A stretch of 19,867 nucleotides of DNA, taken from Alistipes sp. (GTDB lineage: Bacteria > Bacteroidota > Bacteroidia > Bacteroidales > Rikenellaceae). The stretch is taken from positions 1 to 19,867 of the forward strand of contig JAFYOF010000202.1 of the NCBI GenBank assembly GCA_017560305.1. Direction: 5' to 3'. Shown here piece after piece: positions 7,303-14,196 of this stretch; the stretch's first letter is position 1; each line of letters opens with the position of its first letter. Made by a program: the position numbers and the translations under genes. The notes below the pieces were generated by a model. The model made no database searches, was not told the DNA's origin, and was given only the letters and a program-made list of their open reading frames with translations.

Positions 7303-9933
7303 ATGAAAAAACTTCTATCACTTTTTGCATTTATCCTTCTGCTCGCAATGGGCAGTTGCTCAAAGGAGGTGGATTTTGAGGAGCCGCCTGTACAGCCTGA
7401 AATCACCTTGAGCAAGGATAGTTTCACCATCAACAAGGCTGGTGCATCGGTGTCGGTAAATGTCACCGTGACCACCACCGATGGCAAGTGGTCATACACC
7501 CTCTCAAGCTCGGGTAAGGATTGGTGTACACTCTCTCGCAAGGTGAACTCAAACTCACTCAAGATTGAGGTTAAGCCAAACCAGACCACCAAGGCGCGTG
7601 AGGCTACCATCTCGATTATGGCCGACTCGGACAAGAGTCTGCGCAAGAGCATCAAGATCAAGCAGGCGAGCGTAAATGATGGTATCATCATCGAGCAGAC
7701 TACTTTTGATGTTCCATCACGAAACAACACTCTCTCTGTTCCATTCTTTGCCAATGTTGACTTCGAAGTCACCATCGATGGCTGCGACTGGATTGAGTAT
7801 GTTGCACGCGAGGATGATGCGGCGGATGATGAGCCATTGACATTCAAGATTGCCAGCAACCCCGACAAAGAGCCACGCGAGGCGACCATCACAATCTCAT
7901 CAGAGGAGTCGAATGAGAGCGTCACCGTGAAGGTAAAGCAGGCGGGCAAGGACTCTGTGGCAAATGCCGAGACTATTCCTAACGATGAGGTTATCCCTAT
8001 TAAGCAGATAACATCAACTTCTACCATATATGGTGGTCAGCATATTCTCAAAAAGGCCTACGATGGCGATTTGGACTCTTGGGTTGGTGCTACTGGTGCT
8101 CTTCCCGTAGACTTCACCTGCAAGTTCGAGGGTGCTGACAGAATCGACTATGTGGATATCTACCCTGGTAAGGGCGAGGGTATCTGGGGCGAGGTTGATA
8201 TCTATGTTACCGAGGAGGGTGGCGAGAAGAAGCTCTTCCTGACACACGATTTCCAGTTCTCGAAGGAGAAGCAGCGCCTCTATTTCACTATCAACAAGCC
8301 TAAGGAGATTGTCTTTATGGTGCGTACCGCAGCAAATAGCGAAGGTATCAAGGCTGCCGTTCACGAGATTATCTTCTATCGCAAGGGTGCATCCAACTTC
8401 AACGAGTTGGATATCTTCACTGACCTCTCTTGCGCAGAGCTTCGTGACGATGTGACAGAGGAGATGATTGAGGCTATCCCTAACGACTTCTTCCGTGACC
8501 TTGCGGCATACATCTACTCGGGCGAGTATGACCCTAAATATCGTGCGGCATACTACGATCCATATCCACACCCAGACCTTGACGCAGCGAAGTTCCGCAC
8601 AACGGGCTACACCCTCTTCGACAACATCACCGGTATGTACTTCGAGGCGGGCGAGCATGTGGTGTTTGTGGATGAGACCTACGATGTGCCTGTGTCGATT
8701 GATGTGATTGACTATATGGTCAAGGACCACGGCGACAACTACATCCTCTACAAGGGTCTTAACAAACTCACAGTCAAGAACAAGGGTCTTGTCTATGTGC
8801 GCTACCACACCGAGAACCCTGACGCGAAGCCTATCCGCATCAACTTCCCAACGGCGTTGGTGAACGGCTACTACGATATCATCGAGGACCCAGAGGCTGA
8901 TGTGAGAACTATGCTTGAGAACGCCCGCAGCGAACTCTTTGATATGCGTGGTGCAAGAGCAATCTACACCTTCCCCGTGAAGGAGTACCAGACATATTGC
9001 GGCAACACAAAGAAGGCATTCGACATTATGCAGCAGGCCGACTCTATCATCTACCTGCAGGAGGAGTTCCAGGGTCATCACAAGTACCAGACTGGCGGTC
9101 ACCGCAACCGTATGCTCTATGTGGCTTGCCCAGAGAAGGCATTTATGTACGCATCGGGTTACCACACCGGTTACTCAATCCACGAGATGCACGGCGGTGC
9201 GGCTATGAGAACTATGCTTGACCCTTGGCAGTTGCGCTGGAACGCTTGGGGACCATACCACGAGGTGGGTCACAAGAACCAGTTGCCAGGCTTCAACTGG
9301 GCAGGTATGGGCGAGGTAAGTAACAACATCTGCTCGATGTACTGCGTGATGAAGTTCCGTGGCTGGAGCCAGAGTGACTATGTCTTCGTAGAGGGCAGAG
9401 AGTATGTCCGCGAGAATGATGTTGTAGTCCGCACCTACAACGACCGCTACGAGGCTGCGTGGGGCGAGATTGCAAACAAGGGTGAGAATCCAAAGGTGTA
9501 TAGCCTGCAGTCAGACCCATTCTACAAACTTGTTCCTATCTGGCAGTTGTACCTCTACAACACCAAGGTGATGGGTCGCGAGGACTTCTTCCCCGATATG
9601 TACCACATTATGCGTACATCAAACACCATCCCTGAGGAGTATGGTGCGCGTCAGGTACACTTTGCGAAGGTATGTTGCGATGTTGCAAAGGAGGATTTGA
9701 CCGAGTTCTTCGAGACCTGGGGCTTCTTCACTATCTGCGACGAGATTATTGATGACTACGGCAACAAGCGCCTCACCGTGACCGAGGAGATGGTCAACGA
9801 GGTGAAGGAGCACGCTGCGCAGTATCCAAAGCCAGAGAAGAAGAACATTTGGTTAATCAGCAACTACAATCTGCAGAAGTTTATCGACGGCGATGGTAGT
9901 GATGTGACTGGTTTTGAGACCCCACGACTCTAA
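7303..9933 (+). CDS. M60-like metallopeptidase lipoprotein, copy 3
   Basis: An 876-residue paralog of copies 1 and 2. The lipoprotein signal carries lipobox MGSC (Cys19) followed by SKE and further acidic residues. Domains: two BACON repeats (about 31-120 and 124-217), an F5/8-type C/CBM32-like module (about 228-362, with YDGDLDSW), and the M60-like region from about 366 to near the end. HEVGH is at 653-657, with E671 in MGEVSNN as the probable third zinc ligand. All three copies therefore keep the full HExxH...E set and should be active enzymes, not decoys. A 52-base stretch (8155-8206) is identical to 5455-5506 in copy 2. There is no SusC/SusD pair next to the array, so this is not a classical polysaccharide utilisation locus. 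Specificity differences between copies cannot be read from the sequence. Confidence 0.9.
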   Translation: MKKLLSLFAFILLLAMGSCSKEVDFEEPPVQPEITLSKDSFTINKAGASVSVNVTVTTTDGKWSYTLSSSGKDWCTLSRKVNSNSLKIEVKPNQTTKAREATISIMADSDKSLRKSIKIKQASVNDGIIIEQTTFDVPSRNNTLSVPFFANVDFEVTIDGCDWIEYVAREDDAADDEPLTFKIASNPDKEPREATITISSEESNESVTVKVKQAGKDSVANAETIPNDEVIPIKQITSTSTIYGGQHILKKAYDGDLDSWVGATGALPVDFTCKFEGADRIDYVDIYPGKGEGIWGEVDIYVTEEGGEKKLFLTHDFQFSKEKQRLYFTINKPKEIVFMVRTAANSEGIKAAVHEIIFYRKGASNFNELDIFTDLSCAELRDDVTEEMIEAIPNDFFRDLAAYIYSGEYDPKYRAAYYDPYPHPDLDAAKFRTTGYTLFDNITGMYFEAGEHVVFVDETYDVPVSIDVIDYMVKDHGDNYILYKGLNKLTVKNKGLVYVRYHTENPDAKPIRINFPTALVNGYYDIIEDPEADVRTMLENARSELFDMRGARAIYTFPVKEYQTYCGNTKKAFDIMQQADSIIYLQEEFQGHHKYQTGGHRNRMLYVACPEKAFMYASGYHTGYSIHEMHGGAAMRTMLDPWQLRWNAWGPYHEVGHKNQLPGFNWAGMGEVSNNICSMYCVMKFRGWSQSDYVFVEGREYVRENDVVVRTYNDRYEAAWGEIANKGENPKVYSLQSDPFYKLVPIWQLYLYNTKVMGREDFFPDMYHIMRTSNTIPEEYGARQVHFAKVCCDVAKEDLTEFFETWGFFTICDEIIDDYGNKRLTVTEEMVNEVKEHAAQYPKPEKKNIWLISNYNLQKFIDGDGSDVTGFETPRL

Positions 9934-9951
9934 TCGTCGGGGCATATAGAG

Positions 9952-9983
9952 AAATAGGCTGTCCGTGGGACAGCCTATTTTTT
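9952..9983. terminator. Bidirectional terminator between M60 copy 3 and the DUF721 gene
   Basis: Arms 9952-9964 and 9968-9980 are perfect complements (AAATAGGCTGTCC and its complement) around a tight GTG loop, with six T at 9978-9983 on the plus strand. On the minus strand the stem is followed by TATTTCTC, so it can also end the recF-DUF721 transcript. It sits between convergent genes and directly abuts the DUF721 stop codon. Its GGCTGTCC/GGACAGCC core is shared with the hairpin at 12646-12671. Confidence 0.8.
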
Positions 9984-10272
9984 ATTTTATGATCAGGACA
10001 TTTACTAACTTGACTCCCGAAATGCGGTTAATCTCTGCCGCAATGGCGTCTCGGCGATAGAAGAGTTCCGAGCGGAGAATCGACGAGGAGATGTGGGCAT
10101 ACAAAACCCTGTTCTCCAACTTCAGCGACACGGTCTGCGCCGCCGCCTGCTCCCCCACTACCTCTCGCCAGGTGTCGGGCAACTTGCCCTCGGCAACCTT
10201 CGCCGCCACATAGGGTTGCGAGAAAAACTCCTGCAACACATCACCAAACAACAAAGTCTTTGTTCTTCTCAT
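9982..10272 (-). CDS. DUF721 (DciA-like) small protein
   Basis: A 96-residue protein of the DUF721 family, related to DciA, the replicative-helicase loader factor of bacteria lacking DnaC. Family features visible are the N-terminal helix ending in LQEFF, the W of TWREVVG near residues 34-40, and the central stretch LENRVLYAHISSSILRSEL (about 52-70), typical of the KH-like fold of the family. The length is normal for the short Bacteroidetes form. Its ATG overlaps the recF stop as ATGA (10269-10272), so the two are translationally coupled. Being in an operon with recF supports a role in replication or DNA metabolism. The molecular role in Bacteroidetes is inferred from distant homologues. Confidence 0.82.
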   Translation of the reverse strand: MRRTKTLLFGDVLQEFFSQPYVAAKVAEGKLPDTWREVVGEQAAAQTVSLKLENRVLYAHISSSILRSELFYRRDAIAAEINRISGVKLVNVLIIK

Positions 10273-11357
10273 CGCTTGATGTCGCCTCCCTCGACCTCAA
10301 AGAGCGCATAGTCCGCCGCCGCATTCTTCAGCGTGGTCTCCAGACGCACCTTATTACAATCGGTTATACATATCTGACCAAAATCCTCGCCCGCAACCAA
10401 CTCCAGCAGGTGCTGCACACGGCGCATATCGAGTTTATCGAACAAATCATCCAGCAACAGGATTGGTCGCTCGCCCGTAGACTCTGCCAAAAGACGATAC
10501 TGCGCCAGCTTGAGCGCTATGAGGAACGACTTCTGCTGACCCTGCGAGCCATACTTGCGCAGAGGATAGCCTCCAATGCGGAAGACCAAATCATCACGAT
10601 GCACGCCCGAAGTGGTGAACTGATTGACCAAATCCTTCTCGCGGCAGCGCTGCAGGATATCCATCAGCGACATCTGCTCAAGTTCCGAGCGGTAGGTAAT
10701 CTCCACCTGCTCACGATCCTCCGACAACTCACGGTAATAGGCCTCCACCAGAGGCTGCATCTGCTCGATGATACGCTTGCGGTGCTCATAGACGCGTGTG
10801 CCGTGCTCGGCGAGCTGCATATCGTAAATCTGCAACATCTGCTCATCCGACGAGCGCTTGAGGAAAGTGTTGCGCTCAGCCAATACGGCATTGTAGCGCA
10901 TCATAGAGTTAAGGTAAGCCTTGTCAATCTGCGAGATAAAGCCATTGAGATAACGGCGACGCTCCTCGGCGGCATCGGTAATAAGGTCGCTGTCGCGTGG
11001 CGATACAATCACCACGGGAAAGTTACCCACATGGTCGGCAATGCGCTCATACTCCTTGCCGTTGCGTTTGAGCACCTTACCGCCTCGGCGCGAGAAGGAG
11101 CAGTTGAGCAGTTCGGTACGCTCCGAGTCGCTCAGGTAAGAGCCCTCGGCAACAAAGAACTCCTCGCCGTGCGCCACACTCTGTCCGTCGGTCATCGTGA
11201 ATGCCGACTTCGACATCGAGAGATAGTGGATGGCATCGAGTATGTTGGTCTTGCCCGCGCCATTGTCGCCGACAAAACAATTAATGCCATCAGAGAGAGT
11301 GATTTCCGACTGAAGGATATTTTTGAAATTTATCAGTAGTAGCTTTTTTAACCGCAT
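10269..11357 (-). CDS. recF: DNA replication and repair protein RecF
   Basis: A 362-residue SMC-like ATPase that helps load RecA at single-strand gaps with RecO and RecR. Motifs are complete: Walker A GDNGAGKTN (30-38), RecF family segment GVHRDD (251-256), ABC-type signature YGSQGQQKS (269-277) and Walker B ILLLDD with a downstream D-loop (299-310). The length matches the family. The start MRLKKLLLINFKN is the usual RecF N-terminus. A TAACTTTG box on the minus strand about 20 bases upstream is a candidate promoter. It is the first gene of a two-gene unit with the DUF721 gene and is divergent from the TPR gene. Confidence 0.97.
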   Translation of the reverse strand: MRLKKLLLINFKNILQSEITLSDGINCFVGDNGAGKTNILDAIHYLSMSKSAFTMTDGQSVAHGEEFFVAEGSYLSDSERTELLNCSFSRRGGKVLKRNGKEYERIADHVGNFPVVIVSPRDSDLITDAAEERRRYLNGFISQIDKAYLNSMMRYNAVLAERNTFLKRSSDEQMLQIYDMQLAEHGTRVYEHRKRIIEQMQPLVEAYYRELSEDREQVEITYRSELEQMSLMDILQRCREKDLVNQFTTSGVHRDDLVFRIGGYPLRKYGSQGQQKSFLIALKLAQYRLLAESTGERPILLLDDLFDKLDMRRVQHLLELVAGEDFGQICITDCNKVRLETTLKNAAADYALFEVEGGDIKR

Positions 11358-11376
11358 AAGTTGACTTATTTGCTTC

Positions 11377-11384
11377 CAAAGTTA
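11377..11384 (-). promoter_or_regulatory. Candidate -7 box for recF
   Basis: On the minus strand this reads TAACTTTG, matching the Bacteroidetes TAnnTTTG consensus. It lies about 20 bases before the recF ATG. I see no convincing TTTG -33 box at the right distance, so support is moderate. The implied leader would be only about a dozen bases. Confidence 0.45.
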
Positions 11385-11469
11385 CAATTTTTCGCCGACT
11401 TTTGCCCACTTTCCTCGGCTCAATTACATTTTCCCGACCACTTTATGCGTTTTTTTCCGTTTTTTGTTA

Positions 11470-11477
11470 TATTTTTG
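11470..11477 (+). promoter_or_regulatory. Candidate -7 box for the TPR gene
   Basis: The sequence TATTTTTG matches TAnnTTTG and lies 42 bases before the ATG at 11520, in a very AT-rich divergent spacer. No clear -33 TTTG is visible upstream. In such T-rich DNA a chance match is possible. Confidence 0.4.
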
Positions 11478-11519
11478 CGTTTTGAATTAAACGAATAATT
11501 AACTAAAAAACATAAAAAA

Positions 11520-12200
11520 ATGGCAAAAGAGGTAATGACACCACAGGAGGAGTTGCTCGAGAGCGCTCAGTCGCAGACAGAGATCTTCATCGAGAAGAAC
11601 AGCAAGATGGTTGGTATCGCAATCGTCGTGATTTTTGCAATCGCAATCGCAGTATTTGGCTACAAGAAGGTTATCAGCGAGCCACGCTTGAACAAGGCAC
11701 AGGAGTTGCTCTATCAGGCACAGTACAACTTCGAGCAGACTACACCTGACTACACTATCGCATTGAACGGTGATGAGAACACTCCAGGTTTTGCAGAGGT
11801 TGCTGAGCAGTATGGCAACACTCCAGCAGGTAACCTGGCTAAGATGTACGCTGCTGCTTGCGCACTTCGCTTGGGCGATTTCGACGCAGCAGAGAACTAT
11901 ATCAACGGCTTCAAGAGCGTTAAGGGCGTTCCAGGCGAGATGGTAAACGCTATGGCTATCGGCATCAAGGGCGAGATCGCAGTTGAGAAGGATGACTTCG
12001 CAAAGGCTGCTTCATTGTTCGAGAAGGCTGCTAACGAGAGCAAGAACGACTTCTCTGCTCCTATGTACCTCCGCAAGGCTGCTTTGGCTTACAGCGCAGC
12101 TGGCAACGAGGCAAAGGCACAGCAGTGCTACGAGACAATCGAGAAGGAGTACCCACGCTCGTTGGATGCTCGTGAGGCTATGAAGAACCTTACTGAGTAA
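11520..12200 (+). CDS. Membrane-anchored tetratricopeptide-repeat protein
   Basis: A 226-residue protein with a short N-terminal soluble segment, one transmembrane helix at about 30-48 (MVGIAIVVIFAIAIAVFGY), and a periplasmic alpha-helical region to the end. The C-terminal part has TPR-like helix pairs: IKGEIAVEKDDFAKAASLFEK near 141-161 and the segment ending in YETIEKEYP near 203-211. The layout resembles YfgM-type anchored TPR proteins, which bind partner proteins at the inner membrane. The partner here is unknown. It is followed after 24 bases by the RibH-like gene, a neighbourhood I recognise from other Bacteroidetes. Codon choice (AAG, GAG, GCT) suggests strong expression. Confidence 0.82.
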   Translation: MAKEVMTPQEELLESAQSQTEIFIEKNSKMVGIAIVVIFAIAIAVFGYKKVISEPRLNKAQELLYQAQYNFEQTTPDYTIALNGDENTPGFAEVAEQYGNTPAGNLAKMYAAACALRLGDFDAAENYINGFKSVKGVPGEMVNAMAIGIKGEIAVEKDDFAKAASLFEKAANESKNDFSAPMYLRKAALAYSAAGNEAKAQQCYETIEKEYPRSLDAREAMKNLTE

Positions 12201-12224
12201 TTCACTTTAAGCAGGTCAGGCAAG

Positions 12225-12626
12225 ATGGCGCAGTATAAGGTGGGTGTGATTATTGTGGATGAGCAGAGCGAGTTTGCCCATCGCAATATGGCAGCGGTGA
12301 CCGAGAGCCTCAAGGCTTTGGGTTGCACCGAGCAGAACATCCTGTTCCGCCACGCGCCACGAGTATTCAATGTGACCCTCACAACCCAGTTTCTGGCAGA
12401 GTACACCGATGTGGATGCTGTCGTTATCCTCGCCGAGGATGACCACACACCAGCCTACGAGGCGATGCTCTACGGCGTGACTAAGTTGCAGATTGCGTGG
12501 AATATGCCCGTAACGATTGGCGATGTCACCGCAGCCGCAGATGCCATAGAGATGGTAGCGCTGCAGAACAAGATGGAGGCCGAGGCACCCGAGAATATCT
12601 CACCCGACCGCAAGTCGATAAATTAA
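12225..12626 (+). CDS. Divergent lumazine-synthase-like (RibH-like) protein, probably inactive
   Basis: A 133-residue protein that aligns along its length with 6,7-dimethyl-8-ribityllumazine synthase. It has the first strand KVGVIIV, helix NMAAVTESLKALGC, strand ENILFR-like segment (QNILFRHAP), DVDAVVILA, and the segment ending MPVTIGDVT. The location just after a TPR gene is also where RibH sits in Bacteroidetes. However, it is shorter than usual (about 155), and key residues are gone. The phosphate-binding G(D/E)TPHFD motif reads DHTPAYE (73-79), so the catalytic His is Ala77. The VPGSFE-type motif reads APRVFN. The N-terminal aromatic position reads Q14, and the C-terminal AG.K.GNKG segment is missing. 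I infer it is not a working lumazine synthase. It may be a scaffold or ligand-binding relative, or a decaying gene whose frame is still open. A terminator follows. Confidence 0.62.
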   Translation: MAQYKVGVIIVDEQSEFAHRNMAAVTESLKALGCTEQNILFRHAPRVFNVTLTTQFLAEYTDVDAVVILAEDDHTPAYEAMLYGVTKLQIAWNMPVTIGDVTAAADAIEMVALQNKMEAEAPENISPDRKSIN

Positions 12627-12645
12627 GGTTTATCACACAAATAAG

Positions 12646-12673
12646 AAAGGCTGTCCGTTTGGACAGCCTTTTC
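12646..12673 (+). terminator. Terminator after the RibH-like gene
   Basis: Perfect 11-bp stem, arms 12646-12656 and 12661-12671 (AAAGGCTGTCC and its complement), loop GTTT, then TTTTCTTGTTCTTT. It lies 19 bases after the stop codon. It shares the GGCTGTCC core with the hairpin at 9952. Confidence 0.85.
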
Positions 12674-12697
12674 TTGTTCTTTATTCCTTAATTATTT

Positions 12698-12821
12698 GGG
12701 GATTGTATAAAAAGAGGGGGTTTTTAGGCGTACGAAATCCGAGAAACCGCAGTTTACTGGAGCGTAAATGAGGATTTCGAGGATGAGTGCAACGCAGAAA
12801 ACACCTTTTTAGACAATTCCC
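12698..12821. repeat. 124-bp palindromic intergenic element
   Basis: The stretch between the RibH-like terminator and the aspartate kinase stop has imperfect inverted ends: GGGGATTGTATAAAAAG on the left and, read from the right on the minus strand, GGGAATTGTCTAAAAAG. Inside is a second, perfect 8-bp inverted repeat, CGAAATCC (12733-12740) and GGATTTCG (12772-12779). Within that is TTTAC/GTAAA around TGGAGC. Nested, the whole unit can fold into one long interrupted hairpin. The sequence does not code. This organisation is typical of dispersed short palindromic or MITE-like intergenic repeats, but only one copy is in the window, so its repetitive nature is inferred. Confidence 0.6.
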
Positions 12822-14084
12822 TTAGAATGTTGGAGAAGGTAAAACCACTCGAACAGTCTGGAAGTTAATCTGCTTTACCAAAGTCTCCTGCGACTTTACA
12901 TAACGAGCGTAGAGGTCGTCGTTGCAGTTGCGGATAGTCAAGAGACATACGCCCTCGCGCTTCTCAACCTCGAAGTCCTCCTTCTCAAGCGCTTCGATAA
13001 GCTCGTCAATGTGCCAAGAGGCATCCACCGAGAGACCCAAATCCACAGCCGAGTTGTTGATAAGGTGAGTCTTGATACGGAAGCGGTCGAGCAGCGAAAA
13101 GATTACCGCGAACTTCTCCTCCATAACGAATGAGAAATCCTTTGAGCGGATAATCAGGAACACCTGATCGCGCTTGTAAATCATAATTGGCAATGTGCAG
13201 TGCTCCGCCTCGCCATTGATTACTGTACCTGGTTTTGTCTTGTCGCCGAAAGGACGAACATACAAAGGAATATTCTTGTTCTGCAAAGGCTTGATGGTCT
13301 TTGGGTGGATAATCTGCGCACCGCTGTAAGCCAACTCGATTGTATCAAGGTAGTTCAACGCATCAATCTTCACAGCATCCTTAAACACCTTCGGGTCAGC
13401 GTTCAACACGCCATCAACATCCTTCCACACTGACATTGACTCTGCCTCGAGGATATGAGCCACAACAGCCGCCGAGTAGTCTGAACCCTCACGACCGAGT
13501 GTTGTAGTTGTACCATCTGGAGCAGCGCCGATAAAGCCCTGACCAACGAATACGCCTACGCCAGTATTCTCCAGAGCAGCCTTGAGGCGTGGCTCAGAGG
13601 CCTTGATGTCAACATTTGCATCCTTGTGGCGTGGGTTTGTCACGAATGTTGTTCGCATATCAATCCAGCGATTGCGCTGACCTGCGTGATTCAGGTACTT
13701 CGAGATGATTGATGTTGAGATCAACTCACCGAATGCCACGATTGTGTCGTACCACAACTCTGCATCCTGTGTGCGGTAGAGTGTGTTGTCGATAATTGAG
13801 CGCAACTCGGCAAAGAGAGCGTCAACCTCCTCAACCTTTGTAGGCTCGCCCCACAGGTCGTTGATAATCTCGGCGTGGTATGCCACAATCTGGTCAATCT
13901 CGGCGTGAGCCTCGCTCTTCTCAGCCTTCTGCATATGAGTGAAGACGCGCTCCAGGGCGTTTGTAGTCTTACCCATAGCCGACACGATGATAAAGAGATT
14001 CTGCTCATCCTTGACAATATGTGAGAGGTTTCTTACACCATCGGCATTACGAACCGATGCACCTCCAAATTTGTAAACCTTCAT
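12822..14084 (-). CDS. lysC: Aspartate kinase (monofunctional)
   Basis: A 420-residue aspartokinase that phosphorylates L-aspartate, the first step towards diaminopimelate, lysine, threonine and methionine. The N-terminal KFGGAS motif (K5-S10) and VSAMGKTTN (about 34-42) mark the amino-acid kinase fold. LGREGSDYSAA (about 197-207) is the conserved aspartate/ATP-binding segment. The C-terminal 120 residues form two ACT domains (for example KDFSFVMEEKFAVIFSLLD), the usual site of feedback control. There is no homoserine dehydrogenase part. It is divergent from dapD, so this is a small lysine/DAP locus. A TATCTTTG box on the minus strand at 14117-14124 is its likely promoter. Confidence 0.95.
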   Translation of the reverse strand: MKVYKFGGASVRNADGVRNLSHIVKDEQNLFIIVSAMGKTTNALERVFTHMQKAEKSEAHAEIDQIVAYHAEIINDLWGEPTKVEEVDALFAELRSIIDNTLYRTQDAELWYDTIVAFGELISTSIISKYLNHAGQRNRWIDMRTTFVTNPRHKDANVDIKASEPRLKAALENTGVGVFVGQGFIGAAPDGTTTTLGREGSDYSAAVVAHILEAESMSVWKDVDGVLNADPKVFKDAVKIDALNYLDTIELAYSGAQIIHPKTIKPLQNKNIPLYVRPFGDKTKPGTVINGEAEHCTLPIMIYKRDQVFLIIRSKDFSFVMEEKFAVIFSLLDRFRIKTHLINNSAVDLGLSVDASWHIDELIEALEKEDFEVEKREGVCLLTIRNCNDDLYARYVKSQETLVKQINFQTVRVVLPSPTF

Positions 14085-14116
14085 ATCTTTAAGTCGTTAT
14101 ATTCTTTAGTGAGCCA

Positions 14117-14124
14117 CAAAGATA
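14117..14124 (-). promoter_or_regulatory. Candidate -7 box for the aspartate kinase gene
   Basis: Reads TATCTTTG on the minus strand, a perfect TAnnTTTG match, 32 bases upstream of the lysC ATG. No good -33 TTTG is seen. The identical octamer faces the other way at 14166, serving dapD. Confidence 0.55.
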
Positions 14125-14165
14125 GGAATTTTTGGCATTATGACTCATTTTTTCTCTTTTTTCGT

Positions 14166-14173
14166 TATCTTTG
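14166..14173 (+). promoter_or_regulatory. Candidate -7 box for dapD
   Basis: Reads TATCTTTG on the plus strand, 23 bases before the dapD ATG. It matches TAnnTTTG perfectly. The region where a -33 box should lie is T-rich, without a clean TTTG. Confidence 0.55.
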
Positions 14174-14196
14174 AGCAATAAATTTTTCATTAAGAT

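Noticed and set aside
8014..9165. A 383-codon open frame on the minus strand inside M60 copy 3
   Set aside because: Similar antisense frames occur at matching places in copies 1 and 2. They come from the strong GAG/AAG/CAC codon bias of the sense genes. There is no start context or recognisable domain.
1292..9933. Polysaccharide utilisation locus
   Set aside because: There are no SusC/SusD homologues, glycoside hydrolases, or HTCS/ECF regulators next to the M60 array in this window.
10260..11339. A 359-codon open frame on the plus strand opposite recF
   Set aside because: It lies almost entirely antisense to a complete recF with all ATPase motifs. Its translation is rich in Leu, Arg and His with no domain pattern, as expected from the mirrored codon bias.
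12225..12626. PurE-like protein as an alternative reading
   Set aside because: It lacks the PurE GSxSD start and SAHRTP motif. Strand order and the MPVTIGDVT segment fit lumazine synthase better.
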